From Pectobacterium brasiliense (GTDB lineage Bacteria > Pseudomonadota > Gammaproteobacteria > Enterobacterales > Enterobacteriaceae), in the NCBI RefSeq assembly GCF_013449685.1, contig NZ_JACDSF010000031.1, positions 116,267 through 171,487 of the forward strand: a stretch of 55,221 bases of DNA. Direction: 5' to 3'. The position numbers and the translations under genes were made by a program. The notes beneath the pieces are model-generated. The model did not search any database. It was not told where the DNA came from and was given only the letters and a program-made list of their open reading frames with translations. Shown here one piece after another: positions 1-9,623 of the stretch (the stretch's first letter is position 1; each line of letters opens with the position of its first letter).

Positions 1-65
1 AAAACCTGCCCACCGCTTCCCACCCTACCTCTCCTTTTGGATGATGACTTAAAAGCGTTATTTAT

Positions 66-1610
66 TTACAGCCTGAATGTCTCCACGATGAGGCGCAGAC
101 TCTGAGCCTGTTCAGAAAGTGACTGAGAGGCGGTTGACGACTCCTCCACCAATGCAGAGTTGCTCTGCGTCACCCCATCCATCTGGCTCACGGCCACACT
201 CACCTGAGAGATCCCCTGCATCTGCTCAGCCGACGACAGGGCTATGCCATCCATTGATGTGGCAAGTTCTTCAACCAAATTAATGACTTTCATGCTGTTT
301 TGGCCGGTTTCATTGGCCACCATCACGCCGCATTCAACCTGACTCACCGTCTGCTCTATCAGTGACTTGATATCTTTTGCCGCCGTGGAACTGCGTTGCG
401 CCAGGGTCCTGACTTCTGATGCCACCACAGCAAACCCACGTCCGCTTTCACCGGCACGCGCGGCTTCTACCGCAGCGTTGAGCGCAAGGATGTTGGTCTG
501 AAATGCAATACTCTCGATGACCGAGGTAATGTCTCTCACCTTCGAGGCACTTTGCGAAATACCGCCCATGGTATCTGACATGCGTCTAACGTCCTTTTCA
601 CCATTTTTTACCAGTAAAGCCGTATCCCTTGCTGCGTTAGCCGTCTGCCTGGCCATTGCGCTGTTACTCTGAACAGCGGCCGTCAACTGCTCCATACTTG
701 CCGCCGTCTGCTGAAGTGCAGCCGCCTGCTCTTCAGTGCGTGAAGCCAGCTCATTGTTACCCTTTGAGATTTCATCTGATGACAGCGCAACAGAAGCGGA
801 GCCATCCTTAATATCTGAGACGATGCCACGAAGCCGCTCCTGCATTCCAGATAGCGAGGCCATCAGGCTGCGTGTATCATTTTTTCGCAGTTGAACGGCT
901 GAGGACAGATCTCCTTGTGAAATCTCATAAGCGAGACGCTGTGCGTCGGCAGGTTCTCCACCGAGTTCACTCATCAGTTTACGAATCAGATAAATACTGG
1001 TGGACAAGCCAAACACCACTGCGATGGCTAACAGCACCAGTAAGATGATGTAAGCATGTTCAGTCGTTTTACTGTTTTCTGCGACAGCATCATCAGACCG
1101 TTGAGTGAGCTCCTGGCTCATGAGGGTCAGCCCGTCAATCAGAGGAACCTGAGCCGGCCTTACGGTCTCCAGAAGAAACTTCACTGTGGCTGCATTATTT
1201 TTCCCTAAGGCTATGGGGATCGTGTTACTGAACGAATCCAGCGCATTTTTTTTGCTGTTCTCTATCAATTCAAATGCTTTAAATTCGGTGCTATTAGTAG
1301 ACCGGTCAATCATCTGCCCCAGCAGCGTACTGCTGTCAGTGAACCGTTGCTTTAATTTTTCGAGCCGAGCAGATTGCTCCTCAATACCTTTTTCATCAGT
1401 AAATAACGCAAGATTTCTTACTGTTATCGCCATGTCGCGCTGAATAAGCGTCAGGTCTGTGATCAGTTTTGTTTTTTGCATATCCCCCTGAACCACGGAT
1501 TCAAGGGTGCTTTTTGCCTGATACAACGAATGAATGGCAACCACTATGCATACGGAGAAGAAAATAATTAACGTACCAAAACCGGAGCCGAGTCGTGTTG
1601 AGATTTTCAT
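66..1610 (-). CDS. Methyl-accepting chemotaxis protein
   Basis: This is a transmembrane chemoreceptor that signals through CheA/CheW to the flagellar motor. The 514-residue product has an N-terminal membrane segment (about residues 8-30), a periplasmic region of roughly 150 residues with four-helix-bundle character, and a second membrane segment near 187-209. A HAMP region and a long signalling helical hairpin follow. The hairpin tip carries the family hallmark [20 protein letters not shown] near residue 370. Length is normal for Tsr/Tar-type receptors. The C-terminus lacks an NWETF-type CheR-binding pentapeptide, so adaptation may depend on other receptors. The ligand cannot be told from sequence. 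A good sigma-28 promoter lies upstream at 1644-1670, which fits co-expression with flagella. Confidence 0.95.
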   Translation of the reverse strand: MKISTRLGSGFGTLIIFFSVCIVVAIHSLYQAKSTLESVVQGDMQKTKLITDLTLIQRDMAITVRNLALFTDEKGIEEQSARLEKLKQRFTDSSTLLGQMIDRSTNSTEFKAFELIENSKKNALDSFSNTIPIALGKNNAATVKFLLETVRPAQVPLIDGLTLMSQELTQRSDDAVAENSKTTEHAYIILLVLLAIAVVFGLSTSIYLIRKLMSELGGEPADAQRLAYEISQGDLSSAVQLRKNDTRSLMASLSGMQERLRGIVSDIKDGSASVALSSDEISKGNNELASRTEEQAAALQQTAASMEQLTAAVQSNSAMARQTANAARDTALLVKNGEKDVRRMSDTMGGISQSASKVRDITSVIESIAFQTNILALNAAVEAARAGESGRGFAVVASEVRTLAQRSSTAAKDIKSLIEQTVSQVECGVMVANETGQNSMKVINLVEELATSMDGIALSSAEQMQGISQVSVAVSQMDGVTQSNSALVEESSTASQSLSEQAQSLRLIVETFRL

Positions 1611-1643
1611 GAGTCTTTACTGGAAAAGGGAGGGTTATGATTA

Positions 1644-1670
1644 TTTTCGGCATAAATGTGAAAATCTTTA
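1644..1670 (-). promoter_or_regulatory. Sigma-28 (FliA) promoter for the chemoreceptor gene
   Basis: Read on the minus strand, TAAAGATT is followed by exactly 11 bases and then GCCGAAAA. The FliA consensus is TAAAGTTT-N11-GCCGATAA, so most positions and the spacing match. It lies about 35 bp upstream of the receptor start codon, as expected for a class III flagellar gene. Confidence 0.7.
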
Positions 1671-1978
1671 TTCAGAAAAAATCTCAAGATATCCGTCATG
1701 GTGGCATCCATTCCATAAATACATCCTGAGTAAAATCAGAACATTAATTTAATTAATGCAATTGGAAACTCAGCCCGTATCCCTTGGTAATCACATCGGT
1801 GCAGCAACAGAGCCAGATTCCTCTCTAAGCTACTCTCCATAAGCCGTAACATAATCTCAAACAATATCAGTTGGTTCGGGGCTCTCGAGGATTGAATGTT
1901 TACCGGCGGTTATGACACAGTAGAAATCTATCAACATCTTTCTATCAAACCCTGTTTATCAACCACCTGCGGGTAACG
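1671..1978. other. Non-coding stretch between chemoreceptor and entericidin-like gene
   Basis: No convincing coding region was seen here. A short plus-strand open frame entering from 1534 runs over the sigma-28 promoter and is treated as chance. The region should contain the promoter of the small lipoprotein gene at 1979, but no confident -35/-10 pair was identified. Confidence 0.4.
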
Positions 1979-2110
1979 ATGATGAAACGTATAACAACAA
2001 TCGTAGTAGCGCTGCTGGTCACGGCAGCATTGAGCGGCTGTAACACCACGCGCGGCTTTGGCCAAGATGTGCAGAAACTGGGTAGCACAATTTCCCACGC
2101 CGCCAGCTAA
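1979..2110 (+). CDS. Entericidin A/B family small lipoprotein
   Basis: This 43-residue protein begins MMKRITTIVVALLVTAALSG and has a lipobox LSGC, with Cys21 as the predicted lipidated residue. A short polar tail (NTTRGFGQDVQKLGSTISHA) follows. That layout, and the GFGQDVQKLG stretch in particular, is typical of the EcnA/EcnB entericidins, small stress-linked envelope lipoproteins. Two adjacent ATG codons (1979 and 1982) could both serve as start. The Lys-Arg pair right after them fits a signal peptide. The gene is followed 16 bp downstream by a strong hairpin with a T-tract. Whether it behaves as the antidote or the toxin type of the pair cannot be told, since only one copy is present. Confidence 0.8.
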   Translation: MMKRITTIVVALLVTAALSGCNTTRGFGQDVQKLGSTISHAAS

Positions 2111-2126
2111 CCCACCGTCAAATAAC

Positions 2127-2157
2127 AAAAAACCGGCCATACGTTAGCCGGTTTTTT
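2127..2157. terminator. Bidirectional rho-independent terminator
   Basis: The 11-bp arms AAAAAACCGGC (2127-2137) and GCCGGTTTTTT (2147-2157) enclose a 9-nt loop. The A-tract and T-tract flank the GC stem symmetrically, so it can end both the entericidin-like transcript (+) and the aas-lplT-elaA transcript (-). Confidence 0.85.
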
Positions 2158-2204
2158 CGTTTACGCCGCGATCCCTATGCTTTCCGCAGTTGGTTCAATC
2201 CCCC

Positions 2205-2660
2205 TCAGAACGCCGACAGCATATCAATATGCGGAATGCCGTCTTCGTCATATTCCTCACCGGTCGCCACAAAGCCGAACGCGCCGTAGAACGTTTGCAA
2301 ATGAGCCTGCGCCGACAGGAAAAGATGCTTTTGCGGCCAGTGGCGTGCGCAGGCAATCAGCGTGTGTTCCATCAGCTGGTGCCCCAGATGTTGCCCGCGG
2401 GCATGCGGCGCGACAATCACGCGCCCGATCGTCACCACATCGTTGTTCGGATGGGGTGCTAGCAACCGGGCGCATGCGGCCAGTTTGCCGTCACGGTACG
2501 CCGTAATATGGCGATTGCCGTCCACCAGATCGCGGCCATCAATATCCAAATAGGGACAGGTTTGCTCGACCACAAATACCTGATTGCGCAGCGCCAATAT
2601 GTCATGCAGTGAATACACGTTAAGGTCTGCCACATCCCAGTCATGCCATATCAGACTCAT
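2205..2660 (-). CDS. elaA: ElaA-like GNAT family N-acetyltransferase
   Basis: This 151-residue single-domain protein transfers an acetyl group from acetyl-CoA to an undetermined amine. The N-terminal ALRNQVFVVEQTCPYLDIDG block and the segment IGRVIVAPHARGQHLGHQLM (about residues 78-97) match ElaA. The latter contains the acetyl-CoA pyrophosphate-binding motif (R/Q-x-x-G-x-G/A), here RGQHLGHQ. The C-terminus FYGAFGFVATGEEYDEDGIP is also typical. It lies 20 bp downstream of lplT on the same strand and is probably the last gene of an aas-lplT-elaA transcript. Confidence 0.9.
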   Translation of the reverse strand: MSLIWHDWDVADLNVYSLHDILALRNQVFVVEQTCPYLDIDGRDLVDGNRHITAYRDGKLAACARLLAPHPNNDVVTIGRVIVAPHARGQHLGHQLMEHTLIACARHWPQKHLFLSAQAHLQTFYGAFGFVATGEEYDEDGIPHIDMLSAF

Positions 2661-2680
2661 TGCTACCCTTCCTATTTCGT

Positions 2681-3904
2681 TTATTCCGCACCGGTGGAGC
2701 GATCGCGGCGCTTAGCCAGAATCAGCCATGCCCACAGCAACGCAATAGCCAGCGCAAACAAGACGCCAAAGCCAATCCCGATAGTGATAACCGACACGCC
2801 CAGTTTCACCACCAGAGAATAGAGCCCCAGCATTAACAGCATAGCGCCGTTCTCACCCAAATTCTGTACGGCGATCGCATTACCCGCACCGACGCTGGCC
2901 TTCCCACGTTCCTGCAACAGCGCATTCAGCGGGACGATGAAGAACCCACCGAGTGCCCCCAGCAGAATCAGCAAGGAATAGGCGCTCATGAGGTTGTGCT
3001 GAAGCGTAAAAATCACCACCACTACGCCGATCAGGAACCCCGCAGGCAGGCAGCGCCGCACGCTATCGAGCGTTATCAGCTTCGCAGCCGCACCGGCTCC
3101 CGCCACGATGCCCACGGCGACCATCGCGTTAAGCAGCGTTGGTGTGGCATTGTCGGTGATGCCAAGCGCATGCGGCACCCACAGCACCAGCAGAAAACGC
3201 AGCGTCACGCCTGCGCCCCAGAACATACTGGTGCCGATCAGCGAGAGTCGGGCGTCGCCATCGCGCCACAGTACGCGACAGGCGGAAAAGAAGCTTGCAG
3301 CCATCTGCACCGGATGCCACGGCTGTCCGGGTCGCGCCGCGTTGAGACGAGGAATCAGCATATTCGCCCCCAGCGCTATGCCGTAAGCTACCGCACACAC
3401 CGACAGCGCTCCGTAAATGTTCCAGTCCGCCAGCACGCCGCCCGCGACTGAACCGGTCAGGATCGCCGCAATCGTCGAGGCTTCCATCAGACCATTTGCT
3501 TTGACCAACTGATCGCCGCGCGTGATCTCACCCAGAATGCCGTATTTCGCCGGGGAATAAGCGGCAGCACCAATGCCCACCAGCGTGTATCCCAGAAACG
3601 GATTTCCGCCCACGCAAATCAGCAGCGCGCCCGCCAGCTTCAGGGTATTGGCGAACATCATCACCTGCCCTTTGGAGAAGCTGTCCGCAATTTGCCCGAC
3701 AAACGGTGCCAGAATGATGTACGCCGCGACAAACCCCATCTGCAAAAACGGCTGGCTCCAGTCGGGATACACCAGCTGTTTGATCAGCGCTAAGGTGGCA
3801 AACAGCAGCGCGTTATCGCCAAACGCGGAGAAGAACTGCGCGATAATCACCGCGCTCATACTGCGCGACAGCAAAGGCGTCGCGGGTTCAGTCTGTTGAC
3901 TCAT
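2681..3904 (-). CDS. lplT: Lysophospholipid transporter LplT
   Basis: This 407-residue major-facilitator-type inner membrane protein has about 12 hydrophobic segments. LplT flips lysophosphatidylethanolamine inward so that Aas can re-acylate it. The order and spacing support this: its start codon overlaps the Aas stop by 4 nt (ATGA at 3901-3904), implying translational coupling. The N-terminus ([20 protein letters not shown]) is the characteristic LplT segment. Length equals the family norm, and no truncation is visible. Confidence 0.95.
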   Translation of the reverse strand: MSQQTEPATPLLSRSMSAVIIAQFFSAFGDNALLFATLALIKQLVYPDWSQPFLQMGFVAAYIILAPFVGQIADSFSKGQVMMFANTLKLAGALLICVGGNPFLGYTLVGIGAAAYSPAKYGILGEITRGDQLVKANGLMEASTIAAILTGSVAGGVLADWNIYGALSVCAVAYGIALGANMLIPRLNAARPGQPWHPVQMAASFFSACRVLWRDGDARLSLIGTSMFWGAGVTLRFLLVLWVPHALGITDNATPTLLNAMVAVGIVAGAGAAAKLITLDSVRRCLPAGFLIGVVVVIFTLQHNLMSAYSLLILLGALGGFFIVPLNALLQERGKASVGAGNAIAVQNLGENGAMLLMLGLYSLVVKLGVSVITIGIGFGVLFALAIALLWAWLILAKRRDRSTGAE

Positions 3905-6084
3905 GCATTCGACTCCGACGCGTTAGTTGCTGGTTCTTCGGCCATCTGGCGCAGCGTGACAAAGTCAGGCTTGCCGCTGCCAAGTAGCGGTAAAGCTTTC
4001 ACATAGCGAATATCACGCGGCACTGCCAGTTCCGGTACGCCGCTGCGGCGTGCTTGTGCAAGCAATGCGTCACGGGTTATCTGGTTGTCCGTCGTAAACA
4101 GCACCAGCGCCTCGCCTTTGCTGCTGTCACTTTTCGCACTGGCCGCATGCTGCGCTTCCGGCGATATCTTCACCGCCAGCTGTTCTACGCTTTCCAGCGA
4201 CACCATCTCCCCTGCCAGCTTGGCAAAGCGCTTCACGCGGCCGATGATGGTGCAGAAGCCTCTTTCATCCAGTTCGACAATATCGCCCGTGTCATACCAG
4301 CCCTGCTGCAACTCGCCCTGCGCGTTTTCTGTCGCAGTCGCTTCGAGCACGCCGGGATTTTCCACCCGCAGATAGCCTTTCATGATATTCGGCCCGCGCA
4401 GCTGTAGACGACCACCGCGCGTGATGCCCGGTACCGTAATCAAACGCGATTCAATTTCCGGCAACAGCTTGCCGACGGAATGGATTTTTGTCGCCATCGG
4501 CACGTTGATCGCCACCACCGGCGCACACTCGGTCACGCCGTAGCCTTCCAGAATGCGGATACCAAATTTGTCCTGCCAAACCTGACGCGTGGTTTCAGAC
4601 AGCTTTTCTGCCCCGGCAACCACATAGCGCAGACGAGCAAAATCATACGGATGGGCAAAGCGCGCGTAGTTGCCTAAGAACGTTGAGGTTCCGAACAGCA
4701 CGGTACAGTTCTGGTCATAAACCAGCTCCGGCACGATGCGATAATGTAGCGGGCTGGGATAGAGGAACACGCGAGCGCCCGTCATCAGCGGCGTTAACAG
4801 CCCCACCGTCAGGCCAAACGCATGGAACAGCGGCAGCGCAGACATAAAGCGGTCGCGCGGCGTGAAATCCGCCACTGTACGAATCTGCTCAACGTTCGCC
4901 AGCAGGCTGTCATGGGAATGCACGACGCCTTTCGGATTCCCCTCGGAACCGGAGGTAAACAGCACGATAGCCGCATCGTCAGGCTTCTGCGGCAGCATCG
5001 CACGAGCAGGAAACAGCAGATGAAACAGGATCCACAGCTTATCCGTCAGCGTTACGGTGTCTTTCAAATCTTCCAGATAGACCCAGTTGGCCTCGTTAAC
5101 CTGCTTCGGCAGATCCGTCAGCTTGCCCTTTTCAAGAAACTGGCGAGACGTGACGATGGTTTTGATCCCCGCCGCTTTCATCGCGCTTTGTAGCCCTTTC
5201 GCGCCTGCGGTGTAGTTCAGCATGGCAGGAACGCGGTTACGCAGCGATGCGCCCAGGATGGATGCCGCGGTAATGGTCGCGTTGGGCAACAGCATACCGA
5301 CATGTTCATCGACGCGGGTAAAGCGCTGCAAAATGCGCGACACGCCCAGCGATTTTTTCAATAAACCCTGATAGCTGTCTTCATTGAATGAGATATCCGC
5401 AATGCTGGGGGAGGAGCGCCCGTAACGGGTTCTCGCCGCCAGAAAGGCCTGATACAGCGTGTGCTGTGGGCGCGTATCCATCCGCGCTTTCATCATAATC
5501 TGGTGCAAATGCTCACCGGCCAGCGCACGGCGTTCTCTGGCACTGCTGGCTTCCGGCATCGGCAGCGTGGTCGGCGACAAATAGGTGATCGTAATCTGCG
5601 GGAGGCAGCGGCGTTTAAAGACGCCCGCCAACCGACCAAACGGCGTGAACTCTGCGCCATCAATGCGCACGGGGATAATCGTTGCTCCCGATTTCGCCGC
5701 GACAAACGCCGCGCCGCTGTAAATCTTCATCAGCGATCCGGTTACGCTGATGCGCCCTTCAGGGAAAACCACGACGGGCTGGCCGCGTTCGATCACCTTG
5801 ATCAGCCCTTTAATCGCCAGAGGCTTAGTGGGATCTAACGGCACGAAATCGATATACGGCTTCAGCCAACGCATAAACCAGCGGTCGGAAATGGAGGAGT
5901 ACACGGCAAAGACGGGTTTTATCGGTAAGAATAACGCCAGTAAAACGCCATCAAGGAACGAGACGTGATTGGGGGTAATGAGCAATTTGGATTGCTGAAA
6001 CTGGCTGCTGTCGCCCTCGATCCGGATGCGGTACAGACGCTGGAACACCCAACGTAACAGGGTATGAATCATGCCTTCTCCCAA
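3901..6084 (-). CDS. aas: Bifunctional 2-acylglycerophosphoethanolamine acyltransferase / acyl-ACP synthetase
   Basis: The 727-residue fusion repairs lysophospholipids with LplT. Residues 1 to about 200 form a PlsC-like acyltransferase with the NHVSFLDG (HX4D) catalytic motif near residue 39 and a [10 protein letters not shown] block near 109. Residues from about 230 to the end form an AMP-dependent acyl-ACP synthetase with the P-loop-like [20 protein letters not shown] motif, [10 protein letters not shown], and [20 protein letters not shown]. Both catalytic halves look intact. It is first in the operon, ahead of lplT and elaA. The Omr small RNA lies just upstream, as in other enterobacteria. 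Confidence 0.96.
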   Translation of the reverse strand: MGEGMIHTLLRWVFQRLYRIRIEGDSSQFQQSKLLITPNHVSFLDGVLLALFLPIKPVFAVYSSISDRWFMRWLKPYIDFVPLDPTKPLAIKGLIKVIERGQPVVVFPEGRISVTGSLMKIYSGAAFVAAKSGATIIPVRIDGAEFTPFGRLAGVFKRRCLPQITITYLSPTTLPMPEASSARERRALAGEHLHQIMMKARMDTRPQHTLYQAFLAARTRYGRSSPSIADISFNEDSYQGLLKKSLGVSRILQRFTRVDEHVGMLLPNATITAASILGASLRNRVPAMLNYTAGAKGLQSAMKAAGIKTIVTSRQFLEKGKLTDLPKQVNEANWVYLEDLKDTVTLTDKLWILFHLLFPARAMLPQKPDDAAIVLFTSGSEGNPKGVVHSHDSLLANVEQIRTVADFTPRDRFMSALPLFHAFGLTVGLLTPLMTGARVFLYPSPLHYRIVPELVYDQNCTVLFGTSTFLGNYARFAHPYDFARLRYVVAGAEKLSETTRQVWQDKFGIRILEGYGVTECAPVVAINVPMATKIHSVGKLLPEIESRLITVPGITRGGRLQLRGPNIMKGYLRVENPGVLEATATENAQGELQQGWYDTGDIVELDERGFCTIIGRVKRFAKLAGEMVSLESVEQLAVKISPEAQHAASAKSDSSKGEALVLFTTDNQITRDALLAQARRSGVPELAVPRDIRYVKALPLLGSGKPDFVTLRQMAEEPATNASESNA

Positions 6085-6261
6085 TAGACAGATAAACGGG
6101 CAGCTTGCTGAAACGCAAAAACCACCAGGCGATACGTCAAAATACTACATACATATCATACTTCAAGTGATGGGCACGCGGCTTAAGGTGAAGATTGCCA
6201 ACGGCACAGCATTCACATCGCATGAAAATGGCTGGAAATAACGAAAGCGGGAAATTCAGGC

Positions 6262-6353
6262 AAAAAAAAACCTACGCATCCGCGTAGGTTGGTGTAATCA
6301 AATGGTTTCAATGTACAGAGCACATCGATATATCACCAATCAATACCTCTGGG
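6262..6353 (-). ncRNA. omrA: OmrA/OmrB-family small regulatory RNA
   Basis: Read on the minus strand the transcript would begin CCCAGAGGTATTGATTGGTG, which is the conserved 5' seed of OmrA/OmrB. It would end with a CACCAACC segment, the stem CCTACGC-GGAT-GCGTAGG (6271-6288) and a run of Ts (6262-6270), a classic sRNA terminator. Length is about 90 nt, and the gene sits next to aas as in E. coli. In that species OmrA/B are induced by EnvZ-OmpR and repress outer-membrane protein, curli and ompR mRNAs with Hfq. Only one copy is visible here, and the internal region differs from E. coli. The terminator probably also ends read-through from the GNAT gene upstream. Confidence 0.88.
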
Positions 6354-6477
6354 ACTTGTAACTCTAAAGATCGCCGCTTCGCTTCACCAGCGATGAATCG
6401 AAAGAGTTATTCTATAAGTGCAACCAACTGTAAGATTCTGGTGAATCATGTAAGGCCGCCGCTTTTTAGCGCGTTTT
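6354..6477. other. Upstream region of the Omr-type sRNA
   Basis: This stretch should hold the sRNA promoter and any OmpR sites. An AT-rich stretch immediately upstream of the predicted 5' end (6354-6370) could be the -10 area, but no confident OmpR motif was recognised. No second Omr copy is present. Confidence 0.4.
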
Positions 6478-6951
6478 TTAGCGGGATAGCGACTGGTGAT
6501 ACAGGCGCACAGGCTTATCCGGGTAATCCAACCCATCGCCGATGTAACGCCAGCCGTGTTTTTCGTAATAGCCGCTAAACGTGGCATACAAGTAGAGATC
6601 GTCAAAGCCTCGACGGCGACAGAAGTCCAGTACGTGCTGTTGCAGCGCGATACCCAGCCCTTTGTCACGCTGGCTTTCTTCGACGTATAGCGATGCCAGC
6701 CAAGGCGTCAAATCCTGTCGGCTGATTAAATCACAGCGCCAGAGTCCCACCGTCCCGACTAAACGCTCGCCCTCCAGCGCGATAAACGTCAGCGGCAGCG
6801 CCGCCGGATTCAGGCTATTGCGCACTACGCTGGCAAAGAATTCACGGCTGTTCTGGCTGCCGAACGCTTGCCAAATCCAGTCGATCACTTGTTCCTGATG
6901 CTGGGGATGATCTGCCAGATAAACAATTTTTACGCTAGACATCTCCGCCAT
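6478..6951 (-). CDS. GNAT family N-acetyltransferase
   Basis: The 157-residue single-domain acetyltransferase has the acetyl-CoA-binding strand and loop LASLYVEESQRDKGLGIALQ (about residues 84-103) with R-D-K-G-L-G. The C-terminal segment FSGYYEKHGWRYIG is typical of GNAT enzymes. The substrate is unknown. It lies 2 bp downstream of the GntR-type regulator on the same strand, so it is probably co-transcribed with the beta-glucoside cluster. Nothing in the sequence ties it to sugar metabolism. Confidence 0.88.
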   Translation of the reverse strand: MAEMSSVKIVYLADHPQHQEQVIDWIWQAFGSQNSREFFASVVRNSLNPAALPLTFIALEGERLVGTVGLWRCDLISRQDLTPWLASLYVEESQRDKGLGIALQQHVLDFCRRRGFDDLYLYATFSGYYEKHGWRYIGDGLDYPDKPVRLYHQSLSR

Positions 6952-6953
6952 GA

Positions 6954-7721
6954 TTACACCAGTTTCCCCTGGAAGATCGGCACAGAATCAAACAAATAGC
7001 CGTCAAACTCCGGTGCATCGGCGTCAGAGATTTCCATCAGCGTATTTTTGACGTTTTCGAGGTGCTGCCACATCGCCTGATACGATCCAGACACGTCGCG
7101 ACGCCGCAGTGCCGCCAGAATAGCCTGATGATCCGCCAGCCATTTCAGGCGATAGCCCTGCGTCCCAACGTGCGTATAAAGCTGCTGCCAAAGCGCGTTA
7201 TCGTCACGGCATGCCCAGATATTGCTGACCGTTTCCAGCAGCATCTGGTTTTGCGTCGCACCGGCAATTTGCAGATGGAACAGGCGATCGAAATCGCCAC
7301 GGTAATCTTTTACGGCAATCGCGGCCTGCTCTTGTTCCAGCGTCTTACGCAGATTTTCGATATCCGCCCGCGTTGCCATACGTGCCGCAAACGCCGCAAT
7401 GTTGCTTTCCAGCAGTTGACGAGCCTGTAGCATTTCAAAGGCGCCGATATGGTTTTTTCCACCCTCTGCCGCGTCGTCTTCATCGGGAATACGCAAGACA
7501 TAAACCCCAGAGCCCTGACGAATATCGACCGTGCCTTCCAGTTCAAGCATCAGTAGCGCTTCGCGCACTATCGTCCGGCTAACGCCATAGGTTTCCGCAA
7601 TATTTCGTTCAGGAGGAAGGCGCGATCCGACGGGGTAGTCCCCTGACTGAATCTTCTGACGCAAATCACAGCCGATTTCCTGATATTGCTTCTTCTCTTG
7701 CAGAACTACATCCTTCGCCAC
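6954..7721 (-). CDS. GntR-family regulator, UxuR/ExuR-like (FadR subfamily)
   Basis: The 255-residue protein has an N-terminal winged helix-turn-helix (about residues 12-75; GSRLPPERNIAETYGVSRTI, then LELEGTVDIRQGSGVYVL). An all-helical FadR-type C-terminal domain follows, including FEMLQARQLLESNIAAFAAR. The latter block closely resembles ExuR/UxuR, the hexuronate repressors. It lies between the PTS EIIB gene and a GNAT gene, so it likely regulates the adjacent beta-glucoside cluster. Palindromes resembling the UxuR site (TTGG-N4-CCAA) occur at 11056-11164, between the two divergent arms. The effector is unknown. Confidence 0.85.
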   Translation of the reverse strand: MAKDVVLQEKKQYQEIGCDLRQKIQSGDYPVGSRLPPERNIAETYGVSRTIVREALLMLELEGTVDIRQGSGVYVLRIPDEDDAAEGGKNHIGAFEMLQARQLLESNIAAFAARMATRADIENLRKTLEQEQAAIAVKDYRGDFDRLFHLQIAGATQNQMLLETVSNIWACRDDNALWQQLYTHVGTQGYRLKWLADHQAILAALRRRDVSGSYQAMWQHLENVKNTLMEISDADAPEFDGYLFDSVPIFQGKLV

Positions 7722-7750
7722 GCTTTCACCCTACATGCACTGTCGCCCTA

Positions 7751-7773
7751 GGTGCGGACGTCAGGCCCGCACC
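7751..7773. repeat. Intercistronic hairpin between EIIB and regulator genes
   Basis: The arms GGTGCGG (7751-7757) and CCGCACC (7767-7773) enclose a 9-nt loop. There is no T-tract on either strand, so it is not a classic terminator. It may stabilise the upstream mRNA or set the ratio of PTS to regulator expression. Confidence 0.45.
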
Positions 7774-7811
7774 GAATATACCCAGCCACGTACTGACGTC
7801 GCGGCGGGGCA

Positions 7812-8129
7812 TTAGTCTACCAAACTCAGCGCCTGATCCAGTACTTTTGCGCCATTTAATGTGCCGTAGGCGACAGGGTCGATCACCGCGATAGGAATCT
7901 GGTAGCTGTCCGTCAGCTTTTTATTCTCGTTAAGCTTGAAGCGCACCTGCGGCCCCAGCAGAACCGCAATAATGTCGCCGCCAAACTCCTGCAATTCATC
8001 CCGCAAGTTTTGCTCAGGGATCGCGTAGATTTTCAGTTCCATTCCCCGCATTTCCGCTTCCTTCTCCATCTTGGTGACCACCAGTGAGGTCGACATTCCT
8101 GCTGAGCAGGCCAGTACGATTCTTTTCAT
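7812..8129 (-). CDS. PTS lactose/cellobiose-type EIIB component
   Basis: The 105-residue cytoplasmic EIIB accepts phosphate from EIIA and passes it to the sugar during uptake through EIIC. The N-terminal loop MKRIVLACSAGMSTSLVVTK holds Cys8, the phosphorylated residue of the cellobiose EIIB family. Length is standard. It follows the GH1 gene by 29 bp on the same strand and is part of the EIIC-GH1-EIIB operon. The matching EIIA is encoded on the opposite strand at 11248. Confidence 0.93.
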   Translation of the reverse strand: MKRIVLACSAGMSTSLVVTKMEKEAEMRGMELKIYAIPEQNLRDELQEFGGDIIAVLLGPQVRFKLNENKKLTDSYQIPIAVIDPVAYGTLNGAKVLDQALSLVD

Positions 8130-8158
8130 ATTCCGTTCCTCATTTTGGTTATCTGCAC

Positions 8159-9595
8159 CTATTTCTCTTCATCATCCAGCGTCAATTCAAGCCGACGCGT
8201 GTCGTGTAGCTGACGAAACCAGGCGGCGGATTTTTTCGGCCGCCGTTGCCGATCCTGCTCCAGATCGATTTCGATCAATCCGTAGCGATTTTTAAACGCG
8301 TTCATCGGCGAGACGTTGTCGGTAAAGGCCCACAGCATGTAGCCCTGGCAGTTTGCGCCTTCCTCCTTCGCCTTCAACGTCCAGTACAGATGTTCGGCAA
8401 TAAATGCGATACGGTAATCATCCTGAATCACGCCCGCGTCGTCTTTAAAGCGCGCTTCGTTCTCAATACCGATGCCGTTTTCCGCCACAAACCACGGCGC
8501 ATTACCGTAGTCGCGCTCTATGCGTTTTGCCATGTCGTAAATGATTTTGGGATTGATCTCCCAGCCGCGCGAGGTGTTCATGCGACGCCCCGGTAGCTCA
8601 AAATGCTCGTAATAATAGGCCGGATGGAACGGTGTCTCTTTGTTCCACTCGCGGCTGGGCGCTTTGACCCGATGCGGGTAATACAGGTTGATCCCTACCT
8701 CATCGACCGTATTGTCCCGAATGATCGCCAGCTCTTCTTCCGTGTAATCCCACTTCACCCGATGCTGCGCCAGCAGCGCCACCAGCTCCGCCGGATATTC
8801 CCCTTTTAACGCCGGATCGAGGAAAACGCGGTTATAGAACAGATCGTAAAGGTGCGCCGCTTTTACATCGTGCGCCGCACGGGATCGCGGATACGTGACT
8901 TCGGGATTGAGGATCACACCGATCGAACCGCCATCTCGGTGATAACCCTGCTGCCGAAACCGCTGCACCACTTTTGCCGTTGCCAGATTCTTATGGTGAT
9001 TCCACTGCATCCAGGTGTGCGTGTTCTGCTCATAAGGGTAGCGTAGCGCGTCCAGATAAACGCGCGTCTGCACCACAATCGGCTCATTGAAGGTAAACCA
9101 GCGCTTCACTTTCCCGGCATAGCGGGCGAAAACCGCGTCGGCGTACAGCACAAACCACTCCACCACCTGTTTGGATGACCAGCCCTGATACTTCTCCAGC
9201 AAGCAGGCGGGCAGCTCGTAATGCTCAAGGCAGATCATCGGTTCGATCCCCTGCCGGTGCATTTCATCCAGCAGGTTATCGATATAGGTCGCGTACTCTT
9301 CATCGACGATGCCTTTCTCATAGTCCAGCATAAAGCGTGACCAGTTGATCGACGTACGATAGTGCGTCAGCCCTGCCAGCTTCATCAACGCCACGTCTTC
9401 CCGATAACGATTAAAGAAATCCGTCGCTTTCGCCGGACCATAGCCGTTGTGCCAGACCTGACGATCCTGCTTGTACCAGAGATCCAGATAGGAATCCTGT
9501 CCAGCTTTCTTGCCGCTCCAGCCTTCCGTTTGCCATGCCGATGCCGCCGCGCCCAGAATAAAATCCGGTGGAATAGTCAGTGCAACCTTACTCAT
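8159..9595 (-). CDS. Glycoside hydrolase family 1, 6-phospho-beta-glucosidase
   Basis: The 478-residue enzyme would hydrolyse phosphorylated aryl-beta-glucosides or cellobiose-6-phosphate imported by the adjacent PTS. Residues diagnostic of GH1 are present: TFNEP with the acid/base Glu171, and VAENG with the nucleophile Glu372. The N-terminal FILGAAASAWQTEGW block is also typical. The C-terminal NRYGLIEIDLE segment is typical of the phospho-specific branch. It sits between EIIC and EIIB genes with short gaps, which supports phospho-beta-glucoside over free glucoside as substrate. The exact sugar cannot be read from sequence. Confidence 0.93.
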   Translation of the reverse strand: MSKVALTIPPDFILGAAASAWQTEGWSGKKAGQDSYLDLWYKQDRQVWHNGYGPAKATDFFNRYREDVALMKLAGLTHYRTSINWSRFMLDYEKGIVDEEYATYIDNLLDEMHRQGIEPMICLEHYELPACLLEKYQGWSSKQVVEWFVLYADAVFARYAGKVKRWFTFNEPIVVQTRVYLDALRYPYEQNTHTWMQWNHHKNLATAKVVQRFRQQGYHRDGGSIGVILNPEVTYPRSRAAHDVKAAHLYDLFYNRVFLDPALKGEYPAELVALLAQHRVKWDYTEEELAIIRDNTVDEVGINLYYPHRVKAPSREWNKETPFHPAYYYEHFELPGRRMNTSRGWEINPKIIYDMAKRIERDYGNAPWFVAENGIGIENEARFKDDAGVIQDDYRIAFIAEHLYWTLKAKEEGANCQGYMLWAFTDNVSPMNAFKNRYGLIEIDLEQDRQRRPKKSAAWFRQLHDTRRLELTLDDEEK

Positions 9596-9623
9596 GCGTT
9601 ACCTCTCTTCTCGTCCGTTTGTT

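Noticed and set aside
1534-1752. 72-codon plus-strand frame overlapping the chemoreceptor start
   Set aside because: It runs antisense over the receptor 5' end and over a well-formed sigma-28 promoter; no ribosome site or known family.
7751-7773. Hairpin as a rho-independent terminator between EIIB and the GntR-type gene
   Set aside because: No T-run follows on either strand; kept only as an intercistronic hairpin.
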